From positions 3,748,001-3,812,000 of the forward strand of contig CM043967.1 of the NCBI GenBank assembly GCA_014529385.2: a stretch of 64,000 bases of DNA. The letters run 5' to 3'. How positions within the stretch are numbered: the stretch's first letter is position 1; each line of letters begins with the position of its first letter. The notes below the pieces were generated by a model. The model saw only the letters and a program-made list of their open reading frames with translations, did no database searches and was not told the origin of the DNA. Positions 32,923 to 44,677 of this stretch are shown one piece after another. Source of the DNA: Adiantum capillus-veneris. Its lineage: Eukaryota > Streptophyta > Polypodiopsida > Polypodiales > Pteridaceae. The position numbers were made by a program, and so were the translations under genes.

Positions 32923-34792
32923 CAAATACTCAATGTTAAATTGAAAGAAAGATCTCTTTTTAGGATTTAAATACATGAAATTTTTTTGTAGCAAATCAAA
33001 AATATGTGTAAGATGCTCTTTGTGTTCATGGACGGACTTATTAAAAACCAAGATGTCATCAAAGAAAAAATCTTAGTGGTCACTGAAAATGCCATTGATC
33101 ATATGTATGAAAATATGACGTGCATTAGCAAACCTGAATGGCATAACAAGAAACTCATAGTGTCCTGTTGGAGTTCTAAGTGCTGTTGTAAATGTCTTCT
33201 TATACCATTTTGACTTGGTGATATCCCAATTTCAGGTCAAGTTTACTAAAGATGGTTTCGATTTGTCTAACAAGCCATCTATTAGAGGAATAGGGAATTT
33301 GTTTTTAATTGTGATCTTATCAAATCTCAATAGTCTATGCACAAAAGGAAGGTACCATTCTTCTTCCTGACAAGAAGAACATGTCTTGAACTTTGGGGGG
33401 GGGGGGGGGGGGGGGGGGGGTAAGTGGATTTATATGATAAGGTGCATGATATGGTAGTTCGCTTTCAGGAATGATGTCATTTTTATGGTTTGATGGTCTA
33501 GATGGTGGTAATTCATTCATAAAACAATCTTGCAACTGTGTGAGAAATGTCTTGTGCAACTCAACACATATGGTTGTTTCATTGGTAGTTACTTTGGTCA
33601 CAATCACTAAGTGTGGTTTTTCTTGTTTGCAGATTACTCTCTTGGTTTAGGTGTGAGATTAAAGTACAATTTTTGGTGTTTCAATTATTTCTTTTAAATG
33701 ACTTGATTCAACATTGTGTGTAAATGAAAGAGAACATGTAGGGTGATCAAACAACTCGTGATGAAATGGCATACCAAGGATCATGTGTATAGGTGCAACA
33801 AGAAATGTTCTTTATTGATCAAAAATTTTCATGATAATCATTAAATTCTCCAATTGATGATAAAATTGAACTTTTAATTATCTAACACACTTTTCACTTT
33901 ATGCTTAGATTTCATTTGAGAGAGAGAGTTAATTTGCTAGATGTGAAGAAATAAAATCATGACTACTCCCATGATCAAGCAAAATAGTGATCTATGTGCC
34001 TTGTTACCCTTGACCTTAATAATGCATGAGGAGAATAGGAATACATGGATCTGCTTTGATAACGATAGTAATTTGGATCATATGCTTTTTTGAAGCAAGC
34101 TTCTACGTCCATAGTATCTTCATAAGGTGGTCCTTGCTCTATCATGTTTGATTGTAGTAGATTGTTAATTATGAGCCCGATGGTTATTGTTGTTGTTAAG
34201 CTTCTGGTTGTTGTTATTGTCCTTTGAATTTGGATAATAATATGCAAAATGATCAAAGGGGTGACATTTATAAAAGTTAACATTCTTGAAAGCATTGCCA
34301 TTGGGTTTGGGCTTATGGCTTGTATGGGCAGTGAATTGTCGAGTTTTGGTTGCTCATGTGCTAACATATTGAATTATTTCCAGTAAATTAGACAACTCCA
34401 AAACCAATTTGCACATTTTCATTTTGATTTGATTTTAATAAGAACCCATTGTCTGCACGCTTTATATTTGCATTGTGTAGGTAGAAATTGGCATTTAAAT
34501 AGCATTCGAAATGCATGCCATGTGTGAGGACATGTGTGATATTGTTTCATGGTATTCCACCATAAAGTAGCACTATTATAAGATGAATAGTAGCACACTT
34601 AACCATGTCACACTCAAAAAAGTGCTCATCTTGAAAATAGTCGTTTGATTGGCTAATCCATGCAGGTATTGTGCCACCTTCTTTAGTGCCATGGAAGAAA
34701 ATCGATGTGTTTAATGCACTCATATGTCCCAAAAAGAATTGCAGATGCAATATTTGCTCAGAAATAGTAGGTAGTAGTGGTAAGTGCACCAT
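32923..34792 (-). pseudogene. Older gypsy copy, right piece: gag, protease region, RT
   Basis: Read from 34792 downward: gag starts MVHLPLLPTISEQILHLQ and GTIPAWISQSNDYFQDEHFF, matching the gag of the element at 39.4 kb. A decayed zinc knuckle (near 34270, KCHPFDHFAYYY) and an Asn-rich tract follow. Then come CFMNELPPSRPSNHKNDIIP before RT, and RT itself with KNKFPIPLIDGLLDK, GHYEFLVMPF and DDILVFNKS. The RT reading continues exactly across the removed 8.5-kb insertion into 24435 downward. A 26-base G run (33395-33420) interrupts it. Confidence 0.87.
33395..33420. repeat. Homopolymer (G)26
   Basis: Twenty-six consecutive G on the plus strand, in the protease/RT spacer of the older gypsy copy. 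A proline run results on the minus strand. Confidence 0.95.
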
Positions 34793-36759
34793 AATGCAAA
34801 TAATAATAGGTATAGTACAAATCTAAAGAACAAAATAGAAAAAAGTCACTTACCTGCTGAGAAATTGATGCCCGTAGGTGCATTAGAGCACATTGACACC
34901 AAACAAATAAGAGTTCTTTATCAATTTCAATGTTGAATTGCTTTTGAGCCTATGACATCCGTAACTTTTTCCTCTTTCAATTTCGAACGATGAAAATTTA
35001 CAGGGGTAGAGAATCGGCAACGATGATATAGGTAATTGCTGCAAAATATTTTAGAATTCTAAAATTTTCAACGATTGTTGATTTTCTTTTGGCATCGGAT
35101 ACTTTGTCGAGGAGCTTTGTGGGTTTTTGGTGGAACTTTGAAAGCACCAAGAAAAAATTGGTGAGAATAGGGCCTTACTAAATTTCTTTTCCTTGTGTAG
35201 TTTATGGATCAACTTTAAAAAAAGGCTTAACATTTGTGGCTTTTGGAGCTTTTGGGTGGCTAGAGAGAAAATTTTTGCAAGCATCCTTTTCCTACTCCAA
35301 CCATAACACACAAAAAATGACCAATGTTAGTGTATCTAATTTGTGGAATGCAAGTGCCAATAGAAAATGCACTTTACATCAATTCGGAACGTCCTTAATC
35401 ACTAAGTTAAACCTGATTTTCCATTAGATCTTTTCCCCAGGAAGTTGTAGAATATAGTTTTCCAACAAGTCTTCACAAGCCTCTCTAGTCTATTCTTGCA
35501 ACCTCACAACCCTTATATCATATAGAAGAGGAGTTGCAATGGATATGGCTGATTTTGCTCTTAACAAAGGTGGTGCATAGGTGGAGGTGTTGGCCTTTGG
35601 GTAGTTTTTGCACCCATGAGGTCTTTTGATTAGGTGAGGTGGAAATGCAGGCTTTGCATGTAGGAGCACCCCCTACTCATCCCTTATCATCCTCCTTAGG
35701 CCATGCAGTGTGTTGACCTATGTCACTTTTTGGTAAGTGATAGATTTTTTAGGGTGTTGAGTTGGAAATAATGTAACTTAATAGCTAGTTTTTCCATTGG
35801 GTTTTAAGTTGTTTCAAAGTAGTTCTCTCATGATATGAGTGTGGACCTCCTTCCTTACCTACAACTAGTGATGTCCCAATTAAGACTAACTAGAGGCACG
35901 ATGTCCTCAAAGAGTTCCTTAATGCCCATTAGACAAGAGGTTTACAATAGTTCCAAGGTACAAACTTGGGGGTACAGTTACATTTGTGGAGGTATTTCTT
36001 GACGATCCTCCAAAGCTCAATTTTTTCGTATTCAATCTAGCAGAAGTTGTTTACAAGATGCTTGATATCTTTAATTGCTATAAAAGGATTAGTTACAAAA
36101 GAGAATTGCATTGATGTGAGAGAATGGTCTTATGTGACTATCTCAATGGTTTATTTTCCTGTTGTGGATGTATTTAATGGTAGGTATTGGGAGTGTGTGA
36201 TCCTTGGAGGACATTGCCTGAATTAAGGTTCCATTATTAACGAAGAGGTTCTTGAGAGGAATGTGGTCTCTTGGCCAATGTTGTCACCGTAAGTGGTAGG
36301 ACTATCATCAATAAGTAAGCATGAGGGATAAATAGGGTGTCTTTGATGAAGAAGTTAGGGTCTTTGATGTTAATCCAAAGGATATCATCAAAACTATGAA
36401 TGCTTGTTGGAACTTGTGAAGCTTGTCTATGACATTAGGATCCAATTTTAAAAGAATGTATCTTTTTATGCATGCGTATAGATGCTACACCACATTGGTG
36501 AACATGCTAGACGAGTTGAGGTTTGGAGTGAGCTTGAGAGGAAGCTTTTTTCATAAACACCCTCGCCTGACAACAATTGGAAAAAAGCTATCTCAATGGT
36601 ATCTCAAAAAAAGCTCGCTCAAAGTAGCTCTATGAACAAGCTTACTATGTTCTCTTCCATATTTTTATCTCCAATTTCTTTCACACACTCTCTCTCTAGC
36701 TCTATGCTCTTGTACATCAATCTATATTTCTTGCATAGTGCATTGCCAAAATAATACAC

Positions 36760-36760
<1 letters not shown>
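34793..36760. other. Unassigned sequence upstream of the older gypsy gag
   Basis: It should contain the leader and 5' LTR of the minus-strand gypsy copy, but no clear primer site was found. The best candidate, minus-strand TGGTGTCAATGTGC near 34890-34905, is poor. No host gene motif was recognised up to the CT microsatellites. Confidence 0.4.
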
Positions 36761-36762
<2 letters not shown>

Positions 36763-36804
<42 letters not shown>

Positions 36805-36911
36805 TATTATCTTCAATTTTTGTCACTCTCTCTCTAGCACTATGCTCCTGTACATCTATCTCTATTTCTTTCACAACTTAAACAATCCATGGTGCATTGC
36901 TAAATCAATCT

Positions 36912-36966
<55 letters not shown>
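36763..36966. repeat. Two (CT)n microsatellites in a duplicated segment
   Basis: CT runs at 36763-36800 and 36913-36966 each follow related text (CACTCTCTCTCTAGC, CTATGCTC.TGTACATC, TCTATATTTC / TCTATTTC), so the runs sit in a local duplication of about 150 bp. Confidence 0.9.
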
Positions 36967-36968
<2 letters not shown>

Positions 36969-37111
36969 AATTTAACTAAATTCAAAAAATTCTAACAATT
37001 AGAAGCAATCTTTCAAGACACTCTTAATTCAATTTCACAGCTGCCCAAATGGGGATACAAGAATTCCAAGGGTCAAATATGGGTGCACTCAAGTACAAAA
37101 ATTTATTATAT

Positions 37112-37252
37112 TCAATGGCCGGGTGGCTCTAGCTCTACAATACTTGGCTTTGAGGCCATGCATGCTCCTTCAGTCATCTTGTCCCAATCAATCACTTGCC
37201 TCTTTCCACGCTCTTGCTTCCCTCTCAGGTGAATGGCCTGTTTGTCCAAGAC
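37112..37252 (-). pseudogene. Last coding segment of an unidentified gene, cut by gypsy insertion
   Basis: The minus strand from 37252 gives 46 clean codons: VLDKQAIHLRGKQERGK, then RQVIDWDKMTEGACMASK and PSIVELEPPGH, ending at TGA (37114-37112). AATAAA lies 4 bases after the stop (plus 37102-37107). The sequence is unlike retroelement proteins and reads like the C-terminus of a soluble host protein. It abuts the gypsy LTR exactly, and its frame is the continuation of the exon at 44678-44745 on the other side of the element. I do not recognise the family. Confidence 0.5.
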
Positions 37253-37800
37253 TGTTTACGAGACTGGGCACCCTCCTGTTGCATGTGGTTAGCTGCAATT
37301 GGGATAGTTGGCTTAATGGTTAATTATGTGCTCTCTATTTGATTTTACTAACAGTGAGTACATGATGATTTGTAGATTGGAATTCTAGGAGTTGACGAGG
37401 AGGCGCCGAAAAATACTAATCCTCTCGATTATTTTATTCTAACACAGTATTGTAGATCTTTTATCAATAAGACACTATGGCTGCTTTGAAAATAGGACAG
37501 TGTGAGAACTCACCCTAAGAGGCTCATGCAATAAGTAAGGTGTTCCACTCATAACTAAAGTGGGACTAAAGTGTAAAAGAGGAGCCTCCAATTTTTGGCA
37601 CCAACAATAATATCAAATACCAAACTCCACAAGAGGTGCCATGGAGTTTGGGGCTACAATCTTTAGGCCTTTCTTGTGTAGATTCTCTAAATTTTCCTTT
37701 TCCTCTCTCTTATGCTATGATGTGTTACATTGTGTACTCCATGATTATGTCTACATCTCTTACACCCCTCTTACACTCTTCCCTTGTCAATTTGTTCTCT

Positions 37801-37852
<52 letters not shown>

Positions 37853-37967
37853 TCTAGGTGTGTGTGAGTACTTGGTAATTGAAAGGGATGGTGAAAGGTT
37901 GACAGAGAAGTGTGCAAGCAAACTTGAGAATTTGAAGCAACCGTTCTCCCCGTCTCCCCTTCCAACA
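37253..37967 (+). repeat. 5' LTR of the 7.4-kb gypsy element
   Basis: Paired with 43945-44677. It carries a compound (GT)n(GA)n microsatellite at 37801-37849, whereas the partner has a longer pure GT run. Confidence 0.94.
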
Positions 37968-37968
37968 G

Positions 37969-37985
37969 TGGTATCAGAGCTTTGG
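37969..37985 (+). promoter_or_regulatory. Primer binding site (tRNA-iMet type)
   Basis: TGGTATCAGAGCTTTGG begins one base after the LTR. The first 12 bases match the iMet-tRNA complement exactly. Confidence 0.93.
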
Positions 37986-39443
37986 TTAGAGTTATCGACA
38001 CGAAATTTTCAATTTTGAGAGAATCCTCAAATTGCCAGATTAATCGGCGAATTCTTCCACAAATTTTACTGATCGACAACATAATTGGGTATGTGTAGAA
38101 CTTAATTCATACTAAATTGCTAAAGCTGTCGGATTTGTGAAGACATGCGGGTGAGCAACCGAGAACGAAGTTTTATTGAAGAGCTTTGAGAGATTTGGTG
38201 AATTCGATTTGACATCGGAAAGTTTTGAAGAAGGTTTAGAAGGGATGTATTTGACATCATTAAAGTTAAAGAAAGAAGAGAAGAGGGGACGTAGAAGAAG
38301 AAGAGGATTAAATATCTATGCGACGAGGAGAGTTGAACTCAAAGACTTGTTATGAAATCAGATATTGATTAGAGGCGGAATTGAACCCCGAAGACTAGAA
38401 GGAAGCCAACAAGAAGCAATCAAAGCCGACTCAAGATGGTAGAGGTTTCCCATGCAAAGGAAATCAACCAAAAGCCAACCAAATTGAGTTTTTTTGGCTC
38501 AAACCTGCCGCAAGAAGGCCCGTCTACACACACCAAACCAATCCATTACCTTGCCATGAGAAGGCCCACCTACACACACCAAACCAAGCCGTCTGATGAC
38601 CACCAAATTGTCGAGGCTTTGCATCAAAAGGAGCACCCTAATTCACTGGTCAATTTTGTATTCTTCCTCGCGAGCTAAAAATGGCGTTGGCGATCGCCCT
38701 CGTCGTCCTTCTCCCTCTAGCAATGTCGACCGACTACAGCACGCTACTCACCTTAGCTTTTCACACCTTTTCAACTACAAAACGTGAGTGTTTACACTAA
38801 AAGCAAGGCCGGCCACCCATAGATTTACCCCCAAAAAAAAATCTTCTCTTAAGAGGGTACTCACCCTATTTAAGATTTTGGAGGGCTGATGACACAAGTA
38901 GGGCAGCAGCTAATCCCGAACCCCTTTGGCCGCCCAACGTCAAAAAAGAAATTGTTGTTCCAAGAGAAAATCCGGTCGCCTATCACTCGCGATCTCCATA
39001 TAGATTCACAGACAAGGCTATTACTTGGTGATATATATATATATATATATATATTATATACAAATTTATATATATATGTATACATATCACTTTGATTGAA
39101 GCTCTCTTAACCTTGCTTTATCCGAGAATCCTCAAGCCACACCAAATTCCAACCAATGTCCAACTGGCTGATTAACTTGAGATGAGGGAGATCGTATGCT
39201 GGAAAAAAAAATTCCAATCAACTTGCATGTGAATTATCAACCGATCACCACTTTTGAACTTGCCATTGTACTCCACAACTTGGAGTGGACGGTATCTACG
39301 AGCTAAGTACCCATTTATTTTTGCTTATTTTGTTATGTTTAATTCTTAAGCGTTACTCTACATATCATCATATACATATACACTCATAGCCTTTTTACTT
39401 ATTTATTTTAAATTTAAAAAAGAAATAAAAAGAACACGCAATC
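37986..39443 (+). other. Leader of the 7.4-kb gypsy element
   Basis: 1.46 kb precede gag. It holds the dispersed phrase CTATGCGACGAGGAGAG (shared with 17.71 kb), a duplicated CTACACACACCAAACCAA phrase (38524 and 38570), a (TA)n run at 39031-39053 and AT-rich sequence to gag. The 80-codon frame at 38436-38678 is unrecognised and probably incidental. Confidence 0.5.
39031..39078. repeat. (TA)n microsatellite
   Basis: TA dinucleotides in two runs (39031-39053 and about 39064-39078) within the element leader. Confidence 0.9.
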
Positions 39444-40530
39444 ATGGCACACCTTCCACAGGCACCCACAGTGGTTGAGCAGCTTGCCAATCTGCAACAA
39501 CAATCTCTTACGTATGAACATATGCAAAGACAAGAGCTTGAAGATAAATTATTGCATTCTGCACACATAGAATCTGCACTGCCACCCAAGAAATTTTTTT
39601 TATCAAAAAGCCTTCACTTTCAAGGATTTTGATGGCACTAAAGATGCTAGCCCGATCCTAGCATGGGTTAGTCAATTAGATGATTATTTTCATGATGAGG
39701 AATTTCTCAAACGTGAAATGGTAAAGTGTGCAGCATCAAATCATCTCATTGGTAGCGCTGCATTTTGGTGGAACGCCACCAAACAGCATGGTAAAAGACC
39801 ACGTACCTGGCATGCATTCAAAAAGTTGTTTTTACCTCAATTCTTGCCCACACACTATAAAGCTAAAGCACAATGCCAGTGGGATTTAATCCGAAAGGGT
39901 CGAAATGAAGAAGTACAGGGTTATACTGATCATTTTTGGAATTTTTAATTCAATTTTCAAGCTATTGAACATGTCAGTCGTCGCAAGAAATTAAAATGTA
40001 AATATATATCTGGCTTAGCACTACAAATTGGTGTTGAGGTAGATATGTTTGAACCAAATTCACTATCAAAGGCTATTAATTTGGCCCTTAATGCGGAGAA
40101 GAAGAAAGCTGGACAACCCTCTCACACCGAACAAACTGCTAACATTAACCGTAACAAGAGAGCTTCTTTCTCTTGTAATTTTGATAGGAACAACATCAAA
40201 GCCGTACCTTTTTTAAGAGATGCCGATTTGACAATTCTGCGACAACTTCTCAACCTTATAACAACAACACGCAGCAACGAGGCAACCAAAATTCTTCCAA
40301 CCAACGTACTAATCAAAATTCTAATGGTAATAAAAAGGTAAAGTGTTTCAAATGTTTTCAATATGGTCACTATGCAGATAAGTGCCCAAAAGGTTCTGCT
40401 AAGAGCAATGGCCAACCGAATGGCCAATCTAATAGAGTCACCCAAAATCCAAACCAAAGACCCTTCAACAACAACCGCCCCAACGGTGCTACTATTAACC
40501 TCATTGAAGATGCTAACTCCCGACGACAAT
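39444..40530 (+). pseudogene. Gypsy gag with zinc knuckle
   Basis: It starts MAHLPQAPTVVEQLANLQ. After a frame slip near an eight-base T run (39594-39601), the gag fold appears: ILAWVSQLDDYFHDEEFLKR, KCAASNHLIGSAAFWWNATK and KAQCQWDLIRKGRNEEVQGY. A stop at 39946 and two frame changes follow. The knuckle CFKCFQYGHYADKC (40344-40385) lies in an Asn/Gln-rich tail. The length is normal for plant gypsy gag, but the copy is broken. Confidence 0.9.
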
Positions 40531-40559
40531 GACGTGGAAGCTAATTACAATGAGGCATA

Positions 40560-41105
40560 TGATCTTGAGTATGATCACGATGACAACCCATGTTCATGTA
40601 CTCCTATATCTCCTCACGCTTTGTTTAAAGTGCAAGGCACAACCATTCTTTTAGATGATGGCGATAGCCATGATTTCATTTCTGTAGGGTTGGCACAACA
40701 ACTCTCTCTCTCTGAAATTTCTTCACCTCACAAGTTAATTTTTTTTTAATAATCAATGTTTTATTTGCAAAACCCAAGTCACAGTTGCAGTTTGCATTGG
40801 TGAATTTTCACAAGCACGGACATTTCTGGTGGCACCATTGCATGGTTTTGATATGATTTTGAGAATGCCATTTTGTCATGAATTTGATCCGTTGATTAAT
40901 TATAAAACACATACCATGTCTCTCACTCATAATAATCAAAATTTCTCTATCCAAGCAACACTAGCACATCAAAAATTTCCACTTCTCTCACACACTCAAG
41001 CCAAAAGAGCAATTCAAAAACAAGGGAAAACATATCTGATGCTGGTAAATCAATTTTTTGTTGAAACTGAAACCTCACATAACTCTTCACTTTCACAATT
41101 TTAGA
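40560..41105 (+). pseudogene. Gypsy aspartic protease region
   Basis: SPHALFKVQGTTILLDDGDS followed by HDFISVGLAQQL is the protease active-site block. The family Asp-Ser-Gly is Asp-Asp-Gly here, so activity is doubtful. Later MAPLHGFDMILRMPF matches the end of the fold (DMILGMxW). Frame breaks lie at 40747 and 41102. Confidence 0.85.
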
Positions 41106-41229
41106 ATTGTTTCATGCATGATCTACCACCTGGAATTCCACCCTCACGCTCAAAAGATCACATAATAGATATTATATCGGGTAGTGAAACCCCTTGTTGA
41201 GCACCATATCGTGTAAATCCAACTGCAGA

Positions 41230-41960
41230 CATAGAAAGACAAACTCAAATCACTGACTTGCTTGAGCAATGACTTATAAGACCTAGTAGTTCACCATACG
41301 AAGCTTCAGTACTTCTTGTTAAGAAGAAAAATAGAACTTTTTGTATATGTATTGACTACAGGGCTTTAAACAAGATCACCATCAAAATAGGTTCCCTATT
41401 TCTAGAGTGATGATTTATTAGGCAAATTGAAAGGGGCAAACATCTTTAGCAAAATTGACCTCAAATTAGGGTATCACCAAGTCAAAATGTTTGATCAAGA
41501 TGTCTACAAAACTGCTTTCAGAACACAAACGGAACATTATGAATTTCTTGTCATGCCATTTGGTCTAACAAATGTACCAACCACATTCGCACGCATGATG
41601 AATAGAATTTTCATTGACCATCAAGATTTTGTGATTGTATTCTCTGATGACATTCTTGTATTCAGTAAATCAGAACAAGAACATAAAGAGCACTTAATAC
41701 ACGTATTTGAAATACTTGCATACAACCACTTGTATCTGAATCCTGAAAAGAGTTCATTTTTCCAATTCGAAAATGAATATTTGGGACACATTGTATCGGG
41801 TAAGGGAATACATGTAGACCCCAAGAAAGTTGAGCCATTCAGTCATGGCCTAGACCCAAAAATTTGCACGAACTTCGTTCTTTTATTGGTCTATGCAGTT
41901 ACTACGAGAAGTTTGTATTTAACTTTGCTTACAAATCTCATTACCTCACTCTCCTGTTAA
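41230..41960 (+). pseudogene. Gypsy reverse transcriptase with intact catalytic motif
   Basis: The fingers region ([31 protein letters not shown]) is shifted relative to the 177-codon frame 41427-41960. That frame contains FSKIDLKLGYHQVKM (first catalytic Asp), YKTAFRTQ, EFLVMPFGLTNVPTTFARMM, VIVFSDDILVFSKSEQEHKE (FxDD pair intact), YLNPEKSSFFQ and EYLGHIVSGKGIHVDPKKVE. After GIHVDPKK the frame drifts and ends. Stops near 41272 and 41407 rule out a working pol protein. Confidence 0.92.
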
Positions 41961-42039
41961 AGAAAAATTATCCTTATGAATGGTTTGATTTGTAAGAAAG
42001 TTCCTTTAATGTACTCAAGATTGCTTTGATAAATGCACC

Positions 42040-42430
42040 ACTACTGCAATTGCCTGACTTTGATAGACCATTCTTTGTCGTAGTCACTGATGCTAGTGGA
42101 AAAGGTATTGGTGCAATCCTTATGTAAGATAACCATCCACTTGCATTTGAAAGTCGTAAGTTTAAATTGTCTGAAGCAAAATTTAGTATTTATGACGAAG
42201 AGTTGACTGCTGTTGTACATGGTTTGAAAATTTGAAAACACTATTTAACGGGTCCTAATTTAATCATCAAAACTGATCAACAAGATATCAAGTATTTGAT
42301 GTCTCAACCCTTAGTAGACGATAGACATATTAAGTGGGCTGCCTTCATTCAAAGTTTTCAATCCAATATTCAATACCAACCTGGTAAGGAGAATGTTGTA
42401 GCTGATGCTTTGAGTCGAAGACCCTCTCTT
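42040..42430 (+). pseudogene. Gypsy RNase H
   Basis: LQLPDFDRPFFVVVTDASGK contains the first catalytic Asp. Then FESRKFKLSEAKFSIYDEEL and HYLTGPNLIIKTDQQ, and the end block IQYQPGKENVVADALSRRPS (42365-42424). In-frame stops fall near 42126 and 42234. Confidence 0.9.
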
Positions 42431-42599
42431 AATAGCCTATCAACCATTACAGGTGCTTCATTTAATTCAATGCGTGATACTTATGCACATGATGACAATT
42501 TCAAAACCACATGGTTGCATATGATTGAGAACTCTGTGTACACATTTTGGGAGTACACTATTCAAGAAAACTTTCTTTATTTCAAACAAAAATTGTGCG

Positions 42600-43495
42600 T
42601 AGCTAAATCTTTTTGTACATTGATCATTGAAAAATTGCACAAAACCACCCTATGCTGGACATAGAGGATTTATTGTTGCTTTTCAAAACTTATGTCGTGA
42701 TTTCTATTGGCCTACTATGAAAATTGATGTTAAACTGTAATTTTCAACTTGTTTGATTTGTCAAAAGGTCAAAGCAGCAACATGTAAGAAATTGGGACTT
42801 TTACACCCTCTTGCTATTCCTGAAAAAGCTTGGGAACATATTTCAATGGATTTTGTTACTGTATTTCCACTCACTATTCACAAGCATGATATGATTTGGA
42901 TTGTCATTGACCATTTTTCTAAACAAACATACTTCATTCCTTGTAAGAAAAACTCACAGCACATCAAGTTGCAATTCTATTTCTTAAAGTTGTCTTCCCA
43001 CATCCTGGTTTGCCTAAAGTTATAATATCTGATCGAGATTCCAAATTTTGTAGTGCTTCAAAGGACTACTGTTTTTGAAAATCTTGGAACCACACTTTTT
43101 TACTTCTTCATTCCAACATGAGTCTAATGGTCAAACCGAAGTCACCAATTGTGACTATCATTGACTTATTAAAAGCTTATGTTTCTTCTCAACCCAAGAA
43201 ATGGGATGATTACCTGCATATTCTACAGTTTGCATATAACAACACCACTCACACTGCCACAAGTGAATCTCCATTTGAAATTGTGTATGGTCATTCTCTA
43301 CCTACTCTTGCTTCACGTCTTTTCAATATTGTGCATGTTCCGCTGACGATTTTACTGCTAATTTTTATGATATTTATACAAGTGTGCATTCTACCATTAA
43401 ATACAAGAACATTACTAAACAAGCTAACAAGCACTGCAAGGCACACCAATTCAAAGGAGGAGATTATGTTATGCTTCGCAAATGAAAAATGAAGG
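42600..43495 (+). pseudogene. Gypsy integrase
   Basis: It has a zinc finger with AGHRGFIVAFQNLCRDFYWP and STCLICQKVKAAT, then core blocks ISMDFVTVFPLTIHKHD (first catalytic Asp), KVIISDRDSKFCSAS (second Asp) and, after a break, YLHILQFAYNNTTHTATSES, PFEIVYG. The block expected to carry the catalytic Glu (near 43115-43145) is frameshifted. The C-terminal part after 43490 is degraded. Confidence 0.9.
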
Positions 43496-43933
43496 ATCAA
43501 AAGTGTTGTACTAATGTTCTTCTTAAACTTGCTCCTTTTTTTTACGGCCCATTCAAAATCTCTATTGTGATCAATGATGTTTCATTTCGTTTTACCTTCA
43601 CATTGGCACATTCACAATGCTTTCCACATTAGTCTTTTAAAACCTTTTATAGGACCCCTACCTACACATCACATTTATGAGGATCCACCTTCCACTTGTG
43701 GACCAAAAACGACAACTCATCCCTGCACAAATAATTGATCACGAGGCCACCACCACAAGCACTGGCATGGTTTATAACACCGCTATCTTTTGACCTTCAA
43801 AGGCCACCCTAGAGAAGATGCCAAGTGGATGCCTGAAAAAAACTTCCGCAACTCTCCATACCTTCTCCACACTTTCCATCACTCACGGTCTAGTTGATTC
43901 TTTAGTGAGTAACTAAGGATAGTTGCTATCCCT

Positions 43934-44496
43934 GGTGGGAGGGATGTTACGAGATTGGGCACCCTCCTGTTGCATGTGGTTAACTGCAATTGGGATAGTT
44001 GGCTTAATGGTTAATTATGTGATGTTTATTTGATTTTACTAACAGTGAGTGCATGATGATTTGTAGATTGGAATTCTGGGAGTTGACGAGGAGGTGTCAG
44101 AAAATAATAATCCTCTCAGTCATTTTATTCTAGTACAATATTTTAGATCTTTTATCAATAAGCCACTATGGCTGCTTTGGAAATAGGGCAGTGTGAGAAC
44201 TCACCCTAAGAGGGTCATGCAAAAAGTAAGGTGTTCCACTCATAACTAAAGTGTAAAAGAGGAGCCTCCAATTGTTGGCACCAACAATAATATCAAATAT
44301 CAAATACCAAACTCCACAAGAGGTGTCGTGGAGTTTGGGGCTACAATCTTTAGGCCTTTCTTGTGTAGATTCTCTTAATTTTCCTTTTCCTCTCTCTTCT
44401 GCTATATTGTGTTACTCTGTGTACTCCATGATTGTGTCAATATCTCTTACACCCCTTTTACACTCTCTTACACTCTTCCCTTGTCAATTTTTTCTC

Positions 44497-44555
<59 letters not shown>

Positions 44556-44677
44556 GTCATAGTCTAGGTGTGTGTGAGTAGTTGGTAATTGAAAGGGATG
44601 GTGAAAGGTTGACAAAGAAGTGTGCAAGCAAGCTTGAGAATTTGAAGCAACCGTTCTCCCCATCTCCCCTTCCAACA
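43934..44677 (+). repeat. 3' LTR with polypurine tract of the 7.4-kb gypsy element
   Basis: GGTGGGAGGGA (43934-43944) is a strong polypurine tract. The LTR runs 43945-44677. Its (GT)n run spans 44498-44554, about 57 bases, against a much shorter GT part in the 5' LTR. Confidence 0.94.

Larger units (their letters stand above)
37253..44677 (+). mobile_element. Near-complete Ty3/gypsy retrotransposon (7.4 kb)
   Basis: LTRs 37253-37967 (715 bp) and 43945-44677 (733 bp) start TGTT(T)ACGAGA and end CCAACA. A TGGTATCAGAGC primer site follows the first, and GGTGGGAGGGA precedes the second. The interior has gag, CCHC, protease, RT with an intact FSDD, RNase H and integrase, interrupted by several stops and shifts. 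Flanking 5-mers (AAGAC and ATATC) do not match, so a TSD is not seen. Its gag and pol resemble the older copy at 23.3-34.8 kb. Confidence 0.93.
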
